Notes: a model not told the origin generated them from the sequence alone. Counted from the first letter of the stretch, positions 26,142 to 35,647 are shown. The stretch is 64,000 nt of DNA from Roseovarius sp. A-2 (GCF_002072155.1 NZ_BDIY01000018.1:1-64000), one strand, 5' to 3'. Made by a program: numbers and translations.

Positions 26142-27064
26142 GTTGCGCGTTTCCCGAACAGGCCCTGCGGGCGAAACACCAGCACCAGTGCGACCAGCAG
26201 CGTCGCGATGATCTTGGCCAGTGTGGGCGAGAAGAAAACCGAGATGATCCCATCGCTGAGCCCGATCAGCACAGCCGCCAGCACCGTGCCCGGCAGGCTG
26301 CCCAGCCCGCCGATGATCACCACGATGAACGACAGCAACAACGGATCGGCCCCCATCAGGTAATGCGCCTGCTGGATCGGCACGATCAGCACAGCGGCCA
26401 GCGCCGCCAGCCCCGCGCCGAGGCCGAAGGTGATTGCATAAACCCGCTCCACCGGGATGCCGAAGGCCATAGCCATCTCGCGATCCGCCTGCGTCGCGCG
26501 CATCACCAGCCCAAGCCGCGAGCGCGCCATCACCGCCCAGACCGCACACAGGATCAGCACCGCCGCGCCGATCACCGCCAGCTTGTAAGTGGTGGTGCCC
26601 AGTCCCCAGGGCCAGATCATCTGCCAGCCCTCCGGGCCATGCTCGACCCACGGAATCGCGAGCCGGGTGTTGAACGGTGCCTCGACCGGGCGCGCCTCGG
26701 GGCCATAACCCATGAGGGTAAGTTGCTGGATGATATAGAGCAGGCCGATTGTAGCGACGATGGTCCGCTCCGGGTCATAATCGAGCCGCTTGAGTATCGT
26801 CATGTCCGCCGCCATGGCGAGCGCGCCGACGATCAAAGGGGCCGCGATCAGCGCCGCCCCAAAGCCAAGCGCCGGGTGCCCGCCGACGCTGGTCGCCACC
26901 CACCACGCCAGCACCGCGCCGAGCATGAAAAACTCGCCATGCGCGATATTGACCACGCGCATTACCCCGAAGACGAGACTGAGCCCCACCGCCGTGAGCG
27001 CCAATACCGCAGCCGTTACCGCGCCTTCCAACGTGGCGAGCACGAGATAGGGGCCAAGATCCAT
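26138..27064 (-). CDS. Branched-chain-amino-acid-type ABC permease (LivH-like)
   Basis: 308 residues with about eight membrane helices. GVMRVVNIAHGEFFMLGAVLAW near the N-terminus and the coupling loop RATQADREMAMAFGIPVERVYA are diagnostic of LivH/UrtB permeases. The FIVVIIGGLGSLPGTVLAA helix follows. It starts the four-gene transport core and lies 22 bases after the lipoprotein gene. Confidence 0.87.
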   Translation of the reverse strand: MDLGPYLVLATLEGAVTAAVLALTAVGLSLVFGVMRVVNIAHGEFFMLGAVLAWWVATSVGGHPALGFGAALIAAPLIVGALAMAADMTILKRLDYDPERTIVATIGLLYIIQQLTLMGYGPEARPVEAPFNTRLAIPWVEHGPEGWQMIWPWGLGTTTYKLAVIGAAVLILCAVWAVMARSRLGLVMRATQADREMAMAFGIPVERVYAITFGLGAGLAALAAVLIVPIQQAHYLMGADPLLLSFIVVIIGGLGSLPGTVLAAVLIGLSDGIISVFFSPTLAKIIATLLVALVLVFRPQGLFGKRAT

Positions 27065-27086
27065 CAGACTGTACTGAAGTCGGGGG

Positions 27087-27704
27087 TCATTGCGCCGCGT
27101 ACTCCACCCCGCCCACGAAAAGGCGCTGATCGTCGGTCAGCGTCACGATCTGGCCGTGCCTGCGTTCCAGCGCGCGGGCCACCACCTCGTTGCGCGGCTC
27201 CCAGTCGTACATGCGGTCTTCGCGCACGCCCACCCAGGTCAGCCGCCCGCCCTTGCGCCATGGGTCGAGCACGATACCGTCGTCATACGCGTCGCCCCGC
27301 GCGCTGATGATCGCGGTGCTGTGTTCGAGGCGAAAGGCGTTGTCGGCACTGGCCACCGCGCGATGCAGATCGAGCGTCTGGAAGTCTTCCCGCGCCAGCC
27401 GATCCTCCATGTCACGCGCCCAGTGCCAGCAAAGCCCGCGCGGCTTCAGCCCCATGTTGACCTTGGTGTTATGCACGATAGGCGGATCGGTGATCTTGTA
27501 ATCGAGCGCCAGATCATGGGTGTGCCGATAGGCCATGCGCGCGGCGCGGTCGGCCTCCTCCGGGTCCACGTCCGGGCCGAGCGCGCGGATCTCGGCGGCA
27601 AGGCGGCTAACCTCCTCGGGTTGCGCCGGGGGCGGCGCACCACAGGCCACGAGCAGGAGCATCGCCGCCGCCAGCCCGGCCCTTGAAAGCGCGGCCAGCC
27701 CCAT
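27087..27704 (-). CDS. Lipoprotein of unknown function inside the transporter operon
   Basis: 205 residues. A lipobox ending LLLVAC-GAPPP places it on a membrane facing the periplasm. The rest is conserved-looking but not assigned to a family: RAARMAYRHTHDLALDYKI, RGLCWHWARDMEDRL and a short terminal part ending VGGVEYAAQ. C-W-H and several D/H residues could form a small active site, so an enzyme is possible. It is one base after the binding protein gene and directly before LivH, so it is part of the operon. Confidence 0.6.
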   Translation of the reverse strand: MGLAALSRAGLAAAMLLLVACGAPPPAQPEEVSRLAAEIRALGPDVDPEEADRAARMAYRHTHDLALDYKITDPPIVHNTKVNMGLKPRGLCWHWARDMEDRLAREDFQTLDLHRAVASADNAFRLEHSTAIISARGDAYDDGIVLDPWRKGGRLTWVGVREDRMYDWEPRNEVVARALERRHGQIVTLTDDQRLFVGGVEYAAQ

Positions 27705-27705
27705 C

Positions 27706-28989
27706 TCAGAACGCCTGCGTCGTGTAATCGACCATATCGGGATAGAGCGAGTCCTCGATCGCGGTCGTGTGCACGCGCATCAGCGTGCCGTTTTTCACCT
27801 GGCTGATGAACTGATGACCAAAAACCTGATGGGTCTTGCCGTTGAACCGCTTTGCCCCCTGCGGGTGTTCGCGCGATTGCGGCATGTCGCTCATCGCCTC
27901 GACCGCCTCGATCAGCGCGGCACGGTCCTGTGGCCCGCGATAACCCGCCGCCTCCATGCCCGCCTTGATCACGTGCAACGTCTCCCAGCAGCCGAACATA
28001 TGGCCATAGGTCGACACATCCGCCGGGTCGTTCACCGAGGCACCGCGCGCATCGACGCCCACGGCCTCGCGATAGAAGGCTTCATGTGCGGTCTCGTCGG
28101 GCTGTTGGTGGCGGCACATGCCTTCCCAGAAATGACTGCCTTCGAGGAAGTCTAGCCCGGGGCTGTTGATGGCCACCGCCTCCAGACTGTCGATGAAGCC
28201 GAAAAGCGCAGGCCCCTGCCCGCCGAAGAACTCGCCCAGTTCCTTGACGAAGGTCAGCACCGCAGGTCCGACCATCACGTGATAGAGCACCTCGGTGTCG
28301 CGCGGGATCTTGGGAAAATACCTGGTAAAGGAGGTCTCGGACGGCGGAATCGCGATCTTGGCCAGCACCTCGCCGCCCTGTGCCTCGATGGCCGGGGCAA
28401 GCGCATCGCGGTGGTCATAACCAAACCCGTAATCGGGAAAGATCATCGTGACTTTCTTGCCCAGCGTTTCGGTGATGAACGGGGCCATGGAGATGACCTG
28501 ACTTCGCACATCCGTGATGCCCGGCTGCAAGGTGTAGCGGTTGAGCATGCCCGACGAGACATGCGTGCCCTCGGACACAACGAAATAGGGCAGTTTCAGC
28601 TCGCCTGCGCGCGGCGCAGAGCCGATCACCACATGGCTGAACAGCGTGCCGAAGCCGACGTCGCAACCATGCTGATTGGCGAATTTCTCGACCACCTCGG
28701 CACCGCGCTTGGGGTCGGTGCCGTCATCCTCGGCGACGATCTCAACGGGGCGGCCATTGATGCCGCCGCCTGCGTTGATAAGGCCCACCGCCGCCTCGGT
28801 CGTACGACCGTACCAGCGCCCATAAGCCGCGCCGATGCCGGTGCGGTGCTGCTGAAAACCGATACGAATCGGCTCGGCGCTCTGGGCGTGGGTGTAGCGC
28901 GCCCAGAGCGGCAGGGCGGCGGCAGCGGCCCCACCTGCCAGCGTCTTGAGTGCGCCACGACGGGTGGCGGTCTTGGTCGGGGTGGTCAT
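27706..28989 (-). CDS. Tat-exported ABC substrate-binding protein (type 1 periplasmic fold)
   Basis: 427 residues. The N-terminus TATRRGALKTLAGGAAAAALP is a twin-arginine signal, so it is probably exported folded. The mature part has the Leu/Ile/Val-binding fold used by LivK, UrtA and AmiC: IRIGFQQHRTGIGAAYGRWYG, NAGGGINGRPVEIVAEDDG and a YHVMVGPAV segment. The ligand could be an amino acid, amide or urea-like compound. It feeds the LivHMGF-type genes downstream and follows the thiamine operon on the same strand after a polytopic protein, which hints at, but does not show, a thiamine-related ligand. Confidence 0.82.
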   Translation of the reverse strand: MTTPTKTATRRGALKTLAGGAAAAALPLWARYTHAQSAEPIRIGFQQHRTGIGAAYGRWYGRTTEAAVGLINAGGGINGRPVEIVAEDDGTDPKRGAEVVEKFANQHGCDVGFGTLFSHVVIGSAPRAGELKLPYFVVSEGTHVSSGMLNRYTLQPGITDVRSQVISMAPFITETLGKKVTMIFPDYGFGYDHRDALAPAIEAQGGEVLAKIAIPPSETSFTRYFPKIPRDTEVLYHVMVGPAVLTFVKELGEFFGGQGPALFGFIDSLEAVAINSPGLDFLEGSHFWEGMCRHQQPDETAHEAFYREAVGVDARGASVNDPADVSTYGHMFGCWETLHVIKAGMEAAGYRGPQDRAALIEAVEAMSDMPQSREHPQGAKRFNGKTHQVFGHQFISQVKNGTLMRVHTTAIEDSLYPDMVDYTTQAF

Positions 28990-29030
28990 AGGCGATCCTC
29001 CGATCGGTCAAAATTGGGCCACAGGGCCCG

Positions 29031-29051
29031 GTTGCGCGCAAATTGCGCAAC
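29031..29051 (-). promoter_or_regulatory. Hairpin between the membrane protein and binding-protein genes
   Basis: GTTGCGC (29031-29037) pairs perfectly with GCGCAAC (29045-29051) around a seven-base loop, in the 91-base gap before the Tat-exported binding protein. No T-tract follows, so it may be an RNA-processing or operator element rather than a terminator. Confidence 0.35.
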
Positions 29052-29080
29052 AGCGGCCTGCATGTCCAGCCCTTCGGCGC

Positions 29081-30442
29081 TCAGGCCCCGCGAGGCGTGG
29101 CCAAGAGCCACAGGCCAAAGACGGTATACCCCACCATAAAGAGCGCGAGCGGGGCCTGCGCCAGCGCCGCACGCCGCGTGCTCTGACCGGCACGGACCGC
29201 GATGGCATGCGCGAGCAGCTGCGCAATCACATGCCCCGCGACCACCACCCCCGCCTGCGTCATCCAGATCAGCCGCACCGGGCCGGGGCTGTTGAGAAAC
29301 CCCGCCGTGACATGGACATGCCCCGCGCCCAGCGCCTCGGACAGCCAGGCCAGCACATACTGACCGTCGAGCAGAAAACTCGTGAGATAATGGCCGATGT
29401 GATAGGCCAAGGCAATCGGCAGAAGGGTCGGCGCATAGCGGCGGATGAGCAGGCCCGGTCCCGCCTGATCTTTCGCGAGCCGCGCACCAAGCCAGAGACA
29501 GAGTGCAAAGACAGCGATCAGCCCCAGATTGGTGAGCAGCAACCCAAGAAGGTTAGACCCGATTACGGCGGAACGACCCGGAAACTCCAACGGATTGAGA
29601 CCGAGCCAGCCGAGCCAGAGAAAGGTCTCGTTCAGCCCGTCGAAACTGCCGCTGCCCAGCAGGACCAGCATCAGAACCGCAAGACCGAGCGACGGTACAG
29701 GCTGCGCCAGCACCTGCCAGCCCGGCACGCCCAGCGCCAGTCGCCCCTGCGCCCGTCCCAATAGCCCCATCCGCGCATAGCTGCGCATCAAGAGCGTGAT
29801 CCCCTCGACGCGCAAAAGCCACGCGCCGCCGAAGAGCAGAACCCCCGCCATGTTGAACGCCCAATAGACCGCCACCGCCACTGCCAGCCGCCCCGGATCG
29901 GTAGGGGCGGGATCGGCCAGCAGAAAGCCCGCAAAGCCCAGAAAACTCGCCACGCCGGGCCAATGCCCGAGCACCCTGGGATAGCGCCATCGCGCGCGTC
30001 GCCCGATGATCCGGCCAAGAAACGCAGCCGGCCCTGACCACGGATTGATCCAGCGCCAGAGATCGCCGATCAGCCCCTGAAGGCTGACCAGCGCGATCCA
30101 GAATACCACCCAGACACTCAGCGATAATGGGTTCATCATTGGATCGCGCGACCCCGTCAGACCCCGCCAGATCAGCCACAACAGAACACCGGCTGCCACA
30201 AGACCGAACAGGTGGTGCAGGTTTGGCCGTGAAGCGGCCAACGGCACAGGCCGAAAGATTGCCCCGGCCACGCCGCCCGGAAGCACCGCCAGAAGTGCCA
30301 CGGTTAACACCACCGTCGCCCCACCCGCCGCGATATAGACATCGGTGGGCAATAGCAGGACGAAGCCCTGTTCCGAGGCATGCGCCCAGACTGCCTCGGC
30401 CGAGAGACACAGCACTAACGTGCTCAGCAACACCTTTGCCAT
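29081..30442 (-). CDS. Large polytopic membrane protein of the thiamine/transport series
   Basis: 453 residues. A signal-like first helix (AVWAHASEQGF at its end) precedes about ten membrane helices. Repeated tryptophans, histidines and polar loops occur, including LQGLIGDLWRWINPWSG, FNMAGVLLFGGAW and AYHIGHYLTSFLLDGQ. The pattern resembles proteins that databases sometimes call fenitrothion hydrolase-like, but I hold that loosely, and the true function is unknown. It lies 83 bases after tenA, all on one strand, so it may be a permease or accessory in precursor uptake. The ATG at 30442 is chosen over one seven codons upstream. Confidence 0.65.
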   Translation of the reverse strand: MAKVLLSTLVLCLSAEAVWAHASEQGFVLLLPTDVYIAAGGATVVLTVALLAVLPGGVAGAIFRPVPLAASRPNLHHLFGLVAAGVLLWLIWRGLTGSRDPMMNPLSLSVWVVFWIALVSLQGLIGDLWRWINPWSGPAAFLGRIIGRRARWRYPRVLGHWPGVASFLGFAGFLLADPAPTDPGRLAVAVAVYWAFNMAGVLLFGGAWLLRVEGITLLMRSYARMGLLGRAQGRLALGVPGWQVLAQPVPSLGLAVLMLVLLGSGSFDGLNETFLWLGWLGLNPLEFPGRSAVIGSNLLGLLLTNLGLIAVFALCLWLGARLAKDQAGPGLLIRRYAPTLLPIALAYHIGHYLTSFLLDGQYVLAWLSEALGAGHVHVTAGFLNSPGPVRLIWMTQAGVVVAGHVIAQLLAHAIAVRAGQSTRRAALAQAPLALFMVGYTVFGLWLLATPRGA

Positions 30443-30525
30443 GTCCCGGCCACTCCCATACACTCAGGCTTTGCGCCAGTCTGACCCGTTGGTAGAGCGC
30501 GGGAAAGGGGCAAAGCGCCGTGCCA

Positions 30526-31206
30526 CTACCCGAAGGACAGCCCCATATCCCAGAACGCCACCTCGAGCCGCGTGGCGGTGGTGAACCGCTGGCAGAGCCG
30601 CTCCCATCCGGGAGTCGCCGTCGGGTTGTCACCCAGACGGCGCGCAACCGCCCCGTCGAAGAGCGCGCCAGCATCGCGGCAGACCTGTTGATAGTCGTCG
30701 TCGGCATAGGTGGCGATCCAGTCGGCATAAGGGTGATCGTCGGGCACCGGCCCCAGCCGCGCGCCGATCTCGCCATAGCCCATGACGCAGGGCGCAAGCG
30801 CCGCCAGCAGGTCGAGAAAGTTCCCCGAGTGCCCGGCATCGAGAACGTAGCGCGTGTAGGCGAGATTGGCGGGATGTTCCTCGGCACTGTAGAGGTCGTC
30901 CTCGCTCAACCCCGCCTCGGCGCAGGTTTTCACATGCAGGCTGAGTTCGTGATTGACGAGTGCGTCCACCGTGGCGGCACAGGCGCGCATCTCCTCCAGC
31001 GCATCAGCCTTGGTCACGGCCAGCGCCCAGGCCCGGGCAAAATGGATGAGGAACACGTAATCCTGCACCAGGTAGCCCAGAAACGCCTTGCGCGGCAGCC
31101 TGCCCTCGCGCAGCCCCTCGACAAAGGCATGATGCGTGTAATCCCGCCAAACCGTCCCCGCCGCATCGCGCAGGCGGGGGAAGGTCGCTCCGTACTCGTG
31201 GGTCAT
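30526..31206 (-). CDS. tenA: Thiaminase II / aminopyrimidine aminohydrolase
   Basis: 226 residues of the TenA family. The nucleophile is C140 in LAALAPCVMGYGEIG, and RLPRKAFLGYLVQDYVFL is the conserved N-terminal helix pair. In bacteria TenA hydrolyses aminomethyl-pyrimidine breakdown products of thiamine to HMP for reuse. Its start overlaps the thiY stop (ATGA), tying it to uptake of pyrimidine precursors, the usual salvage route where de novo HMP synthesis is missing. Confidence 0.92.
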   Translation of the reverse strand: MTHEYGATFPRLRDAAGTVWRDYTHHAFVEGLREGRLPRKAFLGYLVQDYVFLIHFARAWALAVTKADALEEMRACAATVDALVNHELSLHVKTCAEAGLSEDDLYSAEEHPANLAYTRYVLDAGHSGNFLDLLAALAPCVMGYGEIGARLGPVPDDHPYADWIATYADDDYQQVCRDAGALFDGAVARRLGDNPTATPGWERLCQRFTTATRLEVAFWDMGLSFG

Positions 31207-32135
31207 TCTGCGTTCAGGTCCATGGCAAGGCCCGAAACGGGCGTGTCATTCTCGATCATTCCCGCCTCAAGCAGGAATTGCTCGAACCGGCTGTAACGCG
31301 CGTGATCGAGGGCGGCGGGGCGGGTGGCAAAGCGCGGGAACGTATCGATCCAGGCTTTCTCGTTCAACTCGTCCTGCAATTCACGCGAGGTGCCGGCGAA
31401 GATCTCCCAGCTGTCTTGCGGGTGATTCATGATGTATTGCGTCGCGCGCTCGGTCGCGTGCAGAAAGCGGCGGATCATGTCGGCATCCATCCGGTCGGGA
31501 TTGGCGACATAGATCAGCTCATCATAGGCGGGCACGCCCTCTTCCTCGATATAGAAACAGCGGCCCGGCACGCCCTCGATCTCCATCTGATTGAGTTCGA
31601 AATTGCGATAGGCCCCGATCACCGCATCCACCTGCCCCGACATCAGCGAGGGCGAGAGCGACCAGTTGACACTCACCAGTTCGATATCATCAAGGCTATG
31701 CCCGTGCTGCGCGAGAATGGTCGAGAGCAGCACCTCCTCGACGCCCGCCACGGAAAAGCCGACCTTGCGGCCCTTGAGATCGGCGGTGGATTTTACGGGG
31801 CCATTCTCCAGCACCAGAAGGCAGTTGAGCGGGGTTGCGACAAGCGTGCCCACCCTGCGCAGCGGCAGCCCGTTTTCAATCTGCATGTGCAATTGCGGCT
31901 GATAGGAAACCGCCAGATCCGCCTGTCCGGCGGCCACCATCTTGGGCGGGTCGGAGGGGTCGGCGGGTGCCACCACCTCGACCTCCAGCCCAGCCTCTTT
32001 GAAATAGCCAAGCTCCTCGGCCAGGATGATCGGCCCGTGATCGGGGTTAACGAACCAATCGAGAATCAGGGTCATCTTGTCCTGCGCCATGGCCGGGGTG
32101 GCCAGAAACGCGAGGATCAGGCTCAGGTATCTCAT
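31203..32135 (-). CDS. thiY: Periplasmic binding protein for thiamine pyrimidine precursor (ThiY/NMT1 family)
   Basis: 310 residues with a signal peptide (about 1-20, PAMA-QDKM). LILDWFVNPDHGPIILAEEL is the hallmark of ThiY/NMT1 proteins that bind formyl-aminopyrimidine or HMP, and VEVVAPADPSDPPKMVAAGQ follows as usual. The ATG at 32135 overlaps the thiF stop and has AGGAG upstream. The ThiX permease and ThiZ ATPase that normally work with it are not beside it; the next transport genes are the polytopic protein and the Liv-type transporter downstream. Confidence 0.87.
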   Translation of the reverse strand: MRYLSLILAFLATPAMAQDKMTLILDWFVNPDHGPIILAEELGYFKEAGLEVEVVAPADPSDPPKMVAAGQADLAVSYQPQLHMQIENGLPLRRVGTLVATPLNCLLVLENGPVKSTADLKGRKVGFSVAGVEEVLLSTILAQHGHSLDDIELVSVNWSLSPSLMSGQVDAVIGAYRNFELNQMEIEGVPGRCFYIEEEGVPAYDELIYVANPDRMDADMIRRFLHATERATQYIMNHPQDSWEIFAGTSRELQDELNEKAWIDTFPRFATRPAALDHARYSRFEQFLLEAGMIENDTPVSGLAMDLNAE

Positions 32136-33115
32136 CTGTCGGTCTCCTGTTGAACATCGCCAAGGGCAATCAATGCAATCTCTCCGCCCCAATGGCCGCG
32201 CAACCGCGTCGCGGCCTGCCAAGAGCGCAGGCCGGAGCGGCAGGCCAGCACGGCACGTGGGCCTTGGGGGGTCGTGTCGGGATCGTCGAAATCGGTGACC
32301 GTCCGCCGGGCCGCATCCGGCAGGGCAGGGCCAGATTCGTCCTCTGCCCGCAGATCGACGAGCCAGTCATCGGGCAATATTTGCGCGGGCGCGATAAATT
32401 CGAAGCCGCTTTCGGGCTCGGGTGCGCCGTCGAAACGAAAGCCGCCGAAGCGGTGGCCAATCGCCTCGAAACTGACGAGTTGGCCGAGAGGTTGCGGCTC
32501 TATTCGCGCCAAAACGGCTATGGCCATCTGTGCCTGAAGGCTACCGATGAGGCCGACGGCGGGACCTAGCACGCCATCGGCATCGCAACTGCCGAGACGG
32601 TCCGGCAGATCGGGAAATATCGCGCGCAAGGACGGGGCACCGCCGCAGAACCCGCCGCAATAGCCCGAGGTGCCCACGACCGAGGCGCTGATCAGCGGCG
32701 TGCTCTGTTCAAGGCAGATGTCGGAGAGCACATAGCTTGCCGCGAAACTGTCGGCGCAATCGAGCACCAGATCAGCGGCGGCAACGTGATCGGGGGCATT
32801 GATTGGATCAAGCGGCTCTAACACGGCAGAAATCTCGCATTCCGGGTTGAGCGTTGCCATATGAACGGCGGCGATCCGCGCCTTGGGCAGGCCTATATCC
32901 TCCATACGAAACAGCGTCTGCCGGTGCAGGTTGCTCAAGGACACCCGGTCGCCATCCATCAGCGTGATCCGGCCCACGCCCGCGCCCACGAGGTATTGCA
33001 GCGCCGGCGCGGCAAGCCCGCCCGCGCCCACCACCAGGACATGCGCCGCACCAAGCCGCGCCTGCCCCCCTGCCCCGAATTCGGGCAGGGCGATCTGGCG
33101 GGCGTAGCGGGTCAT
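32132..33115 (-). CDS. thiF: ThiF/MoeB-type adenylyltransferase with C-terminal rhodanese-like domain
   Basis: 327 residues. Residues 1-235 are an E1-like adenylating domain: VVGAGGLAAPALQYLVGAG, the DGDRVSLSNLHRQTLF loop and VLDCADSFAASYVLSD. The last 80 residues form a truncated rhodanese-like domain with the active-site loop LACRSGLRSW. ThiF adenylates the C-terminal glycine of ThiS, and the rhodanese cysteine can supply sulfur. Where MoeB/ThiF usually have a CxxC zinc pair, this protein reads GGAPSLRAIFPD, so the pair is absent. It overlaps thiE and thiY by four bases each. Confidence 0.88.
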   Translation of the reverse strand: MTRYARQIALPEFGAGGQARLGAAHVLVVGAGGLAAPALQYLVGAGVGRITLMDGDRVSLSNLHRQTLFRMEDIGLPKARIAAVHMATLNPECEISAVLEPLDPINAPDHVAAADLVLDCADSFAASYVLSDICLEQSTPLISASVVGTSGYCGGFCGGAPSLRAIFPDLPDRLGSCDADGVLGPAVGLIGSLQAQMAIAVLARIEPQPLGQLVSFEAIGHRFGGFRFDGAPEPESGFEFIAPAQILPDDWLVDLRAEDESGPALPDAARRTVTDFDDPDTTPQGPRAVLACRSGLRSWQAATRLRGHWGGEIALIALGDVQQETDR

Positions 33116-33708
33116 GTCGTGACCTCGATCCATTGCCGCACCCGCGCCTCGGGGTCGTCGTTCAGCGTTATATCGGTCACCGCCGAGACCACGTCGGCCC
33201 CCGCCTCGAACGCGCCCTGCGCACGCTCCACCGACATGCCGCCGATGGCGATGAGGGGAATGCCACCAATCAGGCGCTTCCACTCGGTCACCTTCTCCAG
33301 CCCCTGTTCGTGCCATTTCATTTTCTTGAGAATGGTCGGATACACGGGACCAAGTGCCACATAATCGGGGTCATGGGACAGGGCGCGGTCCAGTTCGGCA
33401 TGGTCATGGGTGCTGAGGCCCAGTTTGATCCCGGCGCGGCGAATGGCGGCTATGTCGGCGGTATCGAGATCCTCTTGCCCCAGATGCAACCAATCGCACC
33501 CCTCATCAATCGCCGCCTGCCAGTGATCGTTGACCACAAGGAGCGCGCCAGCCTCCCGACACAGGCTCTGCGCCTGCACAATCTGCTGTTTTAGCGCATC
33601 GCCGGTCAATTCCTTGACCCTGAGCTGCACTAGCCGCACGCCAAGCGGCAACAGGCGGTGCAGCCATGAGGCGTCATCGAAAATCGGGTAAAACCGCGGC
33701 AATGTCAT
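33112..33708 (-). CDS. thiE: Thiamine phosphate synthase
   Basis: 198 residues of the TMP synthase family, slightly short. QLRVKELTGDAL holds the diphosphate-binding residues, LVVNDHWQAAIDEGCDWLHLGQEDLD the Mg2+/pyrimidine site, and IGGIPLIAIGGMSVERA the phosphate-binding loop. It joins HMP diphosphate and thiazole phosphate to give thiamine phosphate. It shares one base with the thiG stop (TGATG) and overlaps thiF. Confidence 0.92.
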   Translation of the reverse strand: MTLPRFYPIFDDASWLHRLLPLGVRLVQLRVKELTGDALKQQIVQAQSLCREAGALLVVNDHWQAAIDEGCDWLHLGQEDLDTADIAAIRRAGIKLGLSTHDHAELDRALSHDPDYVALGPVYPTILKKMKWHEQGLEKVTEWKRLIGGIPLIAIGGMSVERAQGAFEAGADVVSAVTDITLNDDPEARVRQWIEVTT

Positions 33709-34478
33709 CAGGTAAACGCCCTCCCCAGTACGGGCGTCGAGGGCGCGGCCATGTCGCGCGGCTCCATCGGATCGGCCTCATAGCCCAGCCTCCCCGCCTC
33801 GAGCGCGCGCGCAAACCCTTCGGCCATCGCCGCCGGATCACCCGCCTTTGCCACGGCAGTGTTGAGCAGCACCGCGTCATAGCCCAGTTCCATCGCATGC
33901 GCGGCCTGGCTCGGTACGCCCAGCCCTGCGTCGATCACCAGCGGCAGGTCGGGGAAATGCGCGCGCAAGGACCGCAGGCCATAAATGTTGTTAAGCCCCA
34001 GCCCCGTGCCGATGGGTGCACCCCAGGGCATCAGCACCCGGCACCCGGCCTCGACCAGCCGTTCGCAGAGCACGAGATCCTCGGTGCAGTAGGGAAAGAC
34101 CTGAAAGCCGTCATCGGCCAGGATGCGCGCCGCTTCGACAAGGCCAAAGGGATCAGGCTGCAACGTGTCGGCATGGCCGATCACTTCCAGCTTGATCCAG
34201 TTGGTGTCAAAGAGTTCGCGCGCCATCTGCGCCGTGGTCACCGCCTCGCGCACCGAATGGCACCCGGCGGTGTTGGGCAGGACATGAACACCCAGATCGC
34301 CGATCATGTCCCAGAACGCCTGTCCCGCGCGCGCCCCCCCCGCCTCGCGGCGCACCGAAACGGTGGCAATGCCCGCGCCGGAGCGTTTGAACGCCTCGGA
34401 AAGTATCTTGGGCGAGGGGTATTGCGCGGTGCCCAGCATCAGGCGCGATGTGACCTCGATGTCGTAATATGTCGGCAT
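33708..34478 (-). CDS. thiG: Thiazole synthase
   Basis: 256 residues, full length. The catalytic lysine is K97 in NWIKLEVIG, and [15 protein letters not shown] is the conserved phosphate-binding loop. ThiG condenses deoxyxylulose phosphate, dehydroglycine and the ThiS thiocarboxylate into the thiazole ring. It begins one base after the thiS stop and is coupled to thiE. Confidence 0.95.
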   Translation of the reverse strand: MPTYYDIEVTSRLMLGTAQYPSPKILSEAFKRSGAGIATVSVRREAGGARAGQAFWDMIGDLGVHVLPNTAGCHSVREAVTTAQMARELFDTNWIKLEVIGHADTLQPDPFGLVEAARILADDGFQVFPYCTEDLVLCERLVEAGCRVLMPWGAPIGTGLGLNNIYGLRSLRAHFPDLPLVIDAGLGVPSQAAHAMELGYDAVLLNTAVAKAGDPAAMAEGFARALEAGRLGYEADPMEPRDMAAPSTPVLGRAFT

Positions 34479-34479
34479 G

Positions 34480-34677
34480 TCAACCCCCTTGCCGAGGGGC
34501 CACGATCTCCACGCGATCCCCGTCTTTCAGTCTCTGTTCATGCCTCAGAGTGGCAGGAACGAAATTCTCATTCACCGCCGTCGCGACCTTGGCCTCGCGG
34601 TAGCCCAGCTCGGTCAGCAGCGCGTCGAGTGTCGTGGCGGCGGTCTCCTGTGCGGTTCCGTTAACCGTGATCTTCAT
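34480..34677 (-). CDS. thiS: Sulfur carrier protein ThiS
   Basis: 65 residues of the ubiquitin-like fold, ending in the GG needed for thiocarboxylate formation (IVAPRQGG). The ATG at 34677 (MKITVNG) gives the standard length; an upstream in-frame start adds seven residues. Its first 17 bases lie inside the end of thiO. Confidence 0.92.
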   Translation of the reverse strand: MKITVNGTAQETAATTLDALLTELGYREAKVATAVNENFVPATLRHEQRLKDGDRVEIVAPRQGG

Positions 34678-35647
34678 GTACAAACTCCGGTTCTTCATTG
34701 TCGCGCGTCAGCAGCCCGGCGGTCATCCGCGCCACCGCAGGTGACAACAGGAAGCCGTGGCGGAAGAGACCGTTGACGTGGATCGTGTCGCCCCTGCGGA
34801 TGACGCGCGGCAGGTTGTCGGGAAAGGCCGGGCGCGCGTCGGCCCCGATCTCCAGCACTTCAGCCTCGCCAAATGCCGGGTGCAGCGCATATGCCGCCGA
34901 GAGCAATTCCATCACCGATCGGGCCGAGGCGCGGTTGCGCTCCTCGCTTTCGATCTGCGTAGCCCCCAGCATAAAGACGCCATCGCCGCGCGGCACGATA
35001 TAGAGCGGAAAGCGCGGGTGCAGCAGGCGAATGGGGCGTGTCAGGGTCACATCGCGGCTGCGCAATATCACCATCTCGCCCTTGACGCCACGCAGGTCGG
35101 GGAGGCTGTCCTGTGCAGCAAGCCCGCGACAGTCGATCGCCGGGCCCGTGGGGGCGGCGTCGCTTTGCTCGAACCGCGCACCCGTGTCCTCCAACCGCTT
35201 GCGCAGATGCAAGAGCGCCGCACGCGGGTCGATATGCCCCTCGTCTGTGAAGTAGAGAGCGCGGTCGTGACGGTCGGCCAAATGCGGCTCTAACGCGGCC
35301 AGATCTGCGCCAGTGATCAGCCGATGCCCGGTGGTGCGTCGGGCGAATTGATCAAGTTCACGCCGGTCGCGCTGCAAGGTCACCACCAGCGAGCCGTGGC
35401 GGATCACCTCGACGCCCTGCGCCTGCCACCAATCGGCGGCCTCCTTCCCCAGCCGCACCACCGGCTCTTCGGCGGTGAAGCCCTCACAGAAGGGTGCGAG
35501 CATGCCGCCCGCCCACCACGAACAGCCATGCGCGCCGGGCGATGGCGCGGGATCGCGAAGGGTGACGGGGATGCCTCGGTTCATCAGTTCGGTGGCGACA
35601 CACAGCCCGACGATGCCGGCGCCGCGAATGGTGATGGTCTCAGTCAT
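34661..35647 (-). CDS. thiO: Glycine oxidase ThiO
   Basis: 328 residues. The FAD motif is IRGAGIVGLCVATELMNRG, followed by DPAPSPGAHGCSWWAGGMLAP, the segment near the flavin in ThiO/DadA enzymes. The C-terminal HVNGLFRHGFLLSPAVARM closes the FAD site. ThiO oxidises glycine to the imine used by ThiG, the oxygen-dependent alternative to ThiH. It overlaps the thiD stop by four bases and the thiS start by 17. Confidence 0.9.
   Translation of the reverse strand: MTETITIRGAGIVGLCVATELMNRGIPVTLRDPAPSPGAHGCSWWAGGMLAPFCEGFTAEEPVVRLGKEAADWWQAQGVEVIRHGSLVVTLQRDRRELDQFARRTTGHRLITGADLAALEPHLADRHDRALYFTDEGHIDPRAALLHLRKRLEDTGARFEQSDAAPTGPAIDCRGLAAQDSLPDLRGVKGEMVILRSRDVTLTRPIRLLHPRFPLYIVPRGDGVFMLGATQIESEERNRASARSVMELLSAAYALHPAFGEAEVLEIGADARPAFPDNLPRVIRRGDTIHVNGLFRHGFLLSPAVARMTAGLLTRDNEEPEFVHEDHG

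Noticed and set aside
23811..28989. Urea transporter urtABCDE
   Set aside because: The gene order differs because a lipoprotein intervenes, no urease or nitrogen genes are adjacent, and Liv-type systems of many ligands look alike; no ligand can be named.
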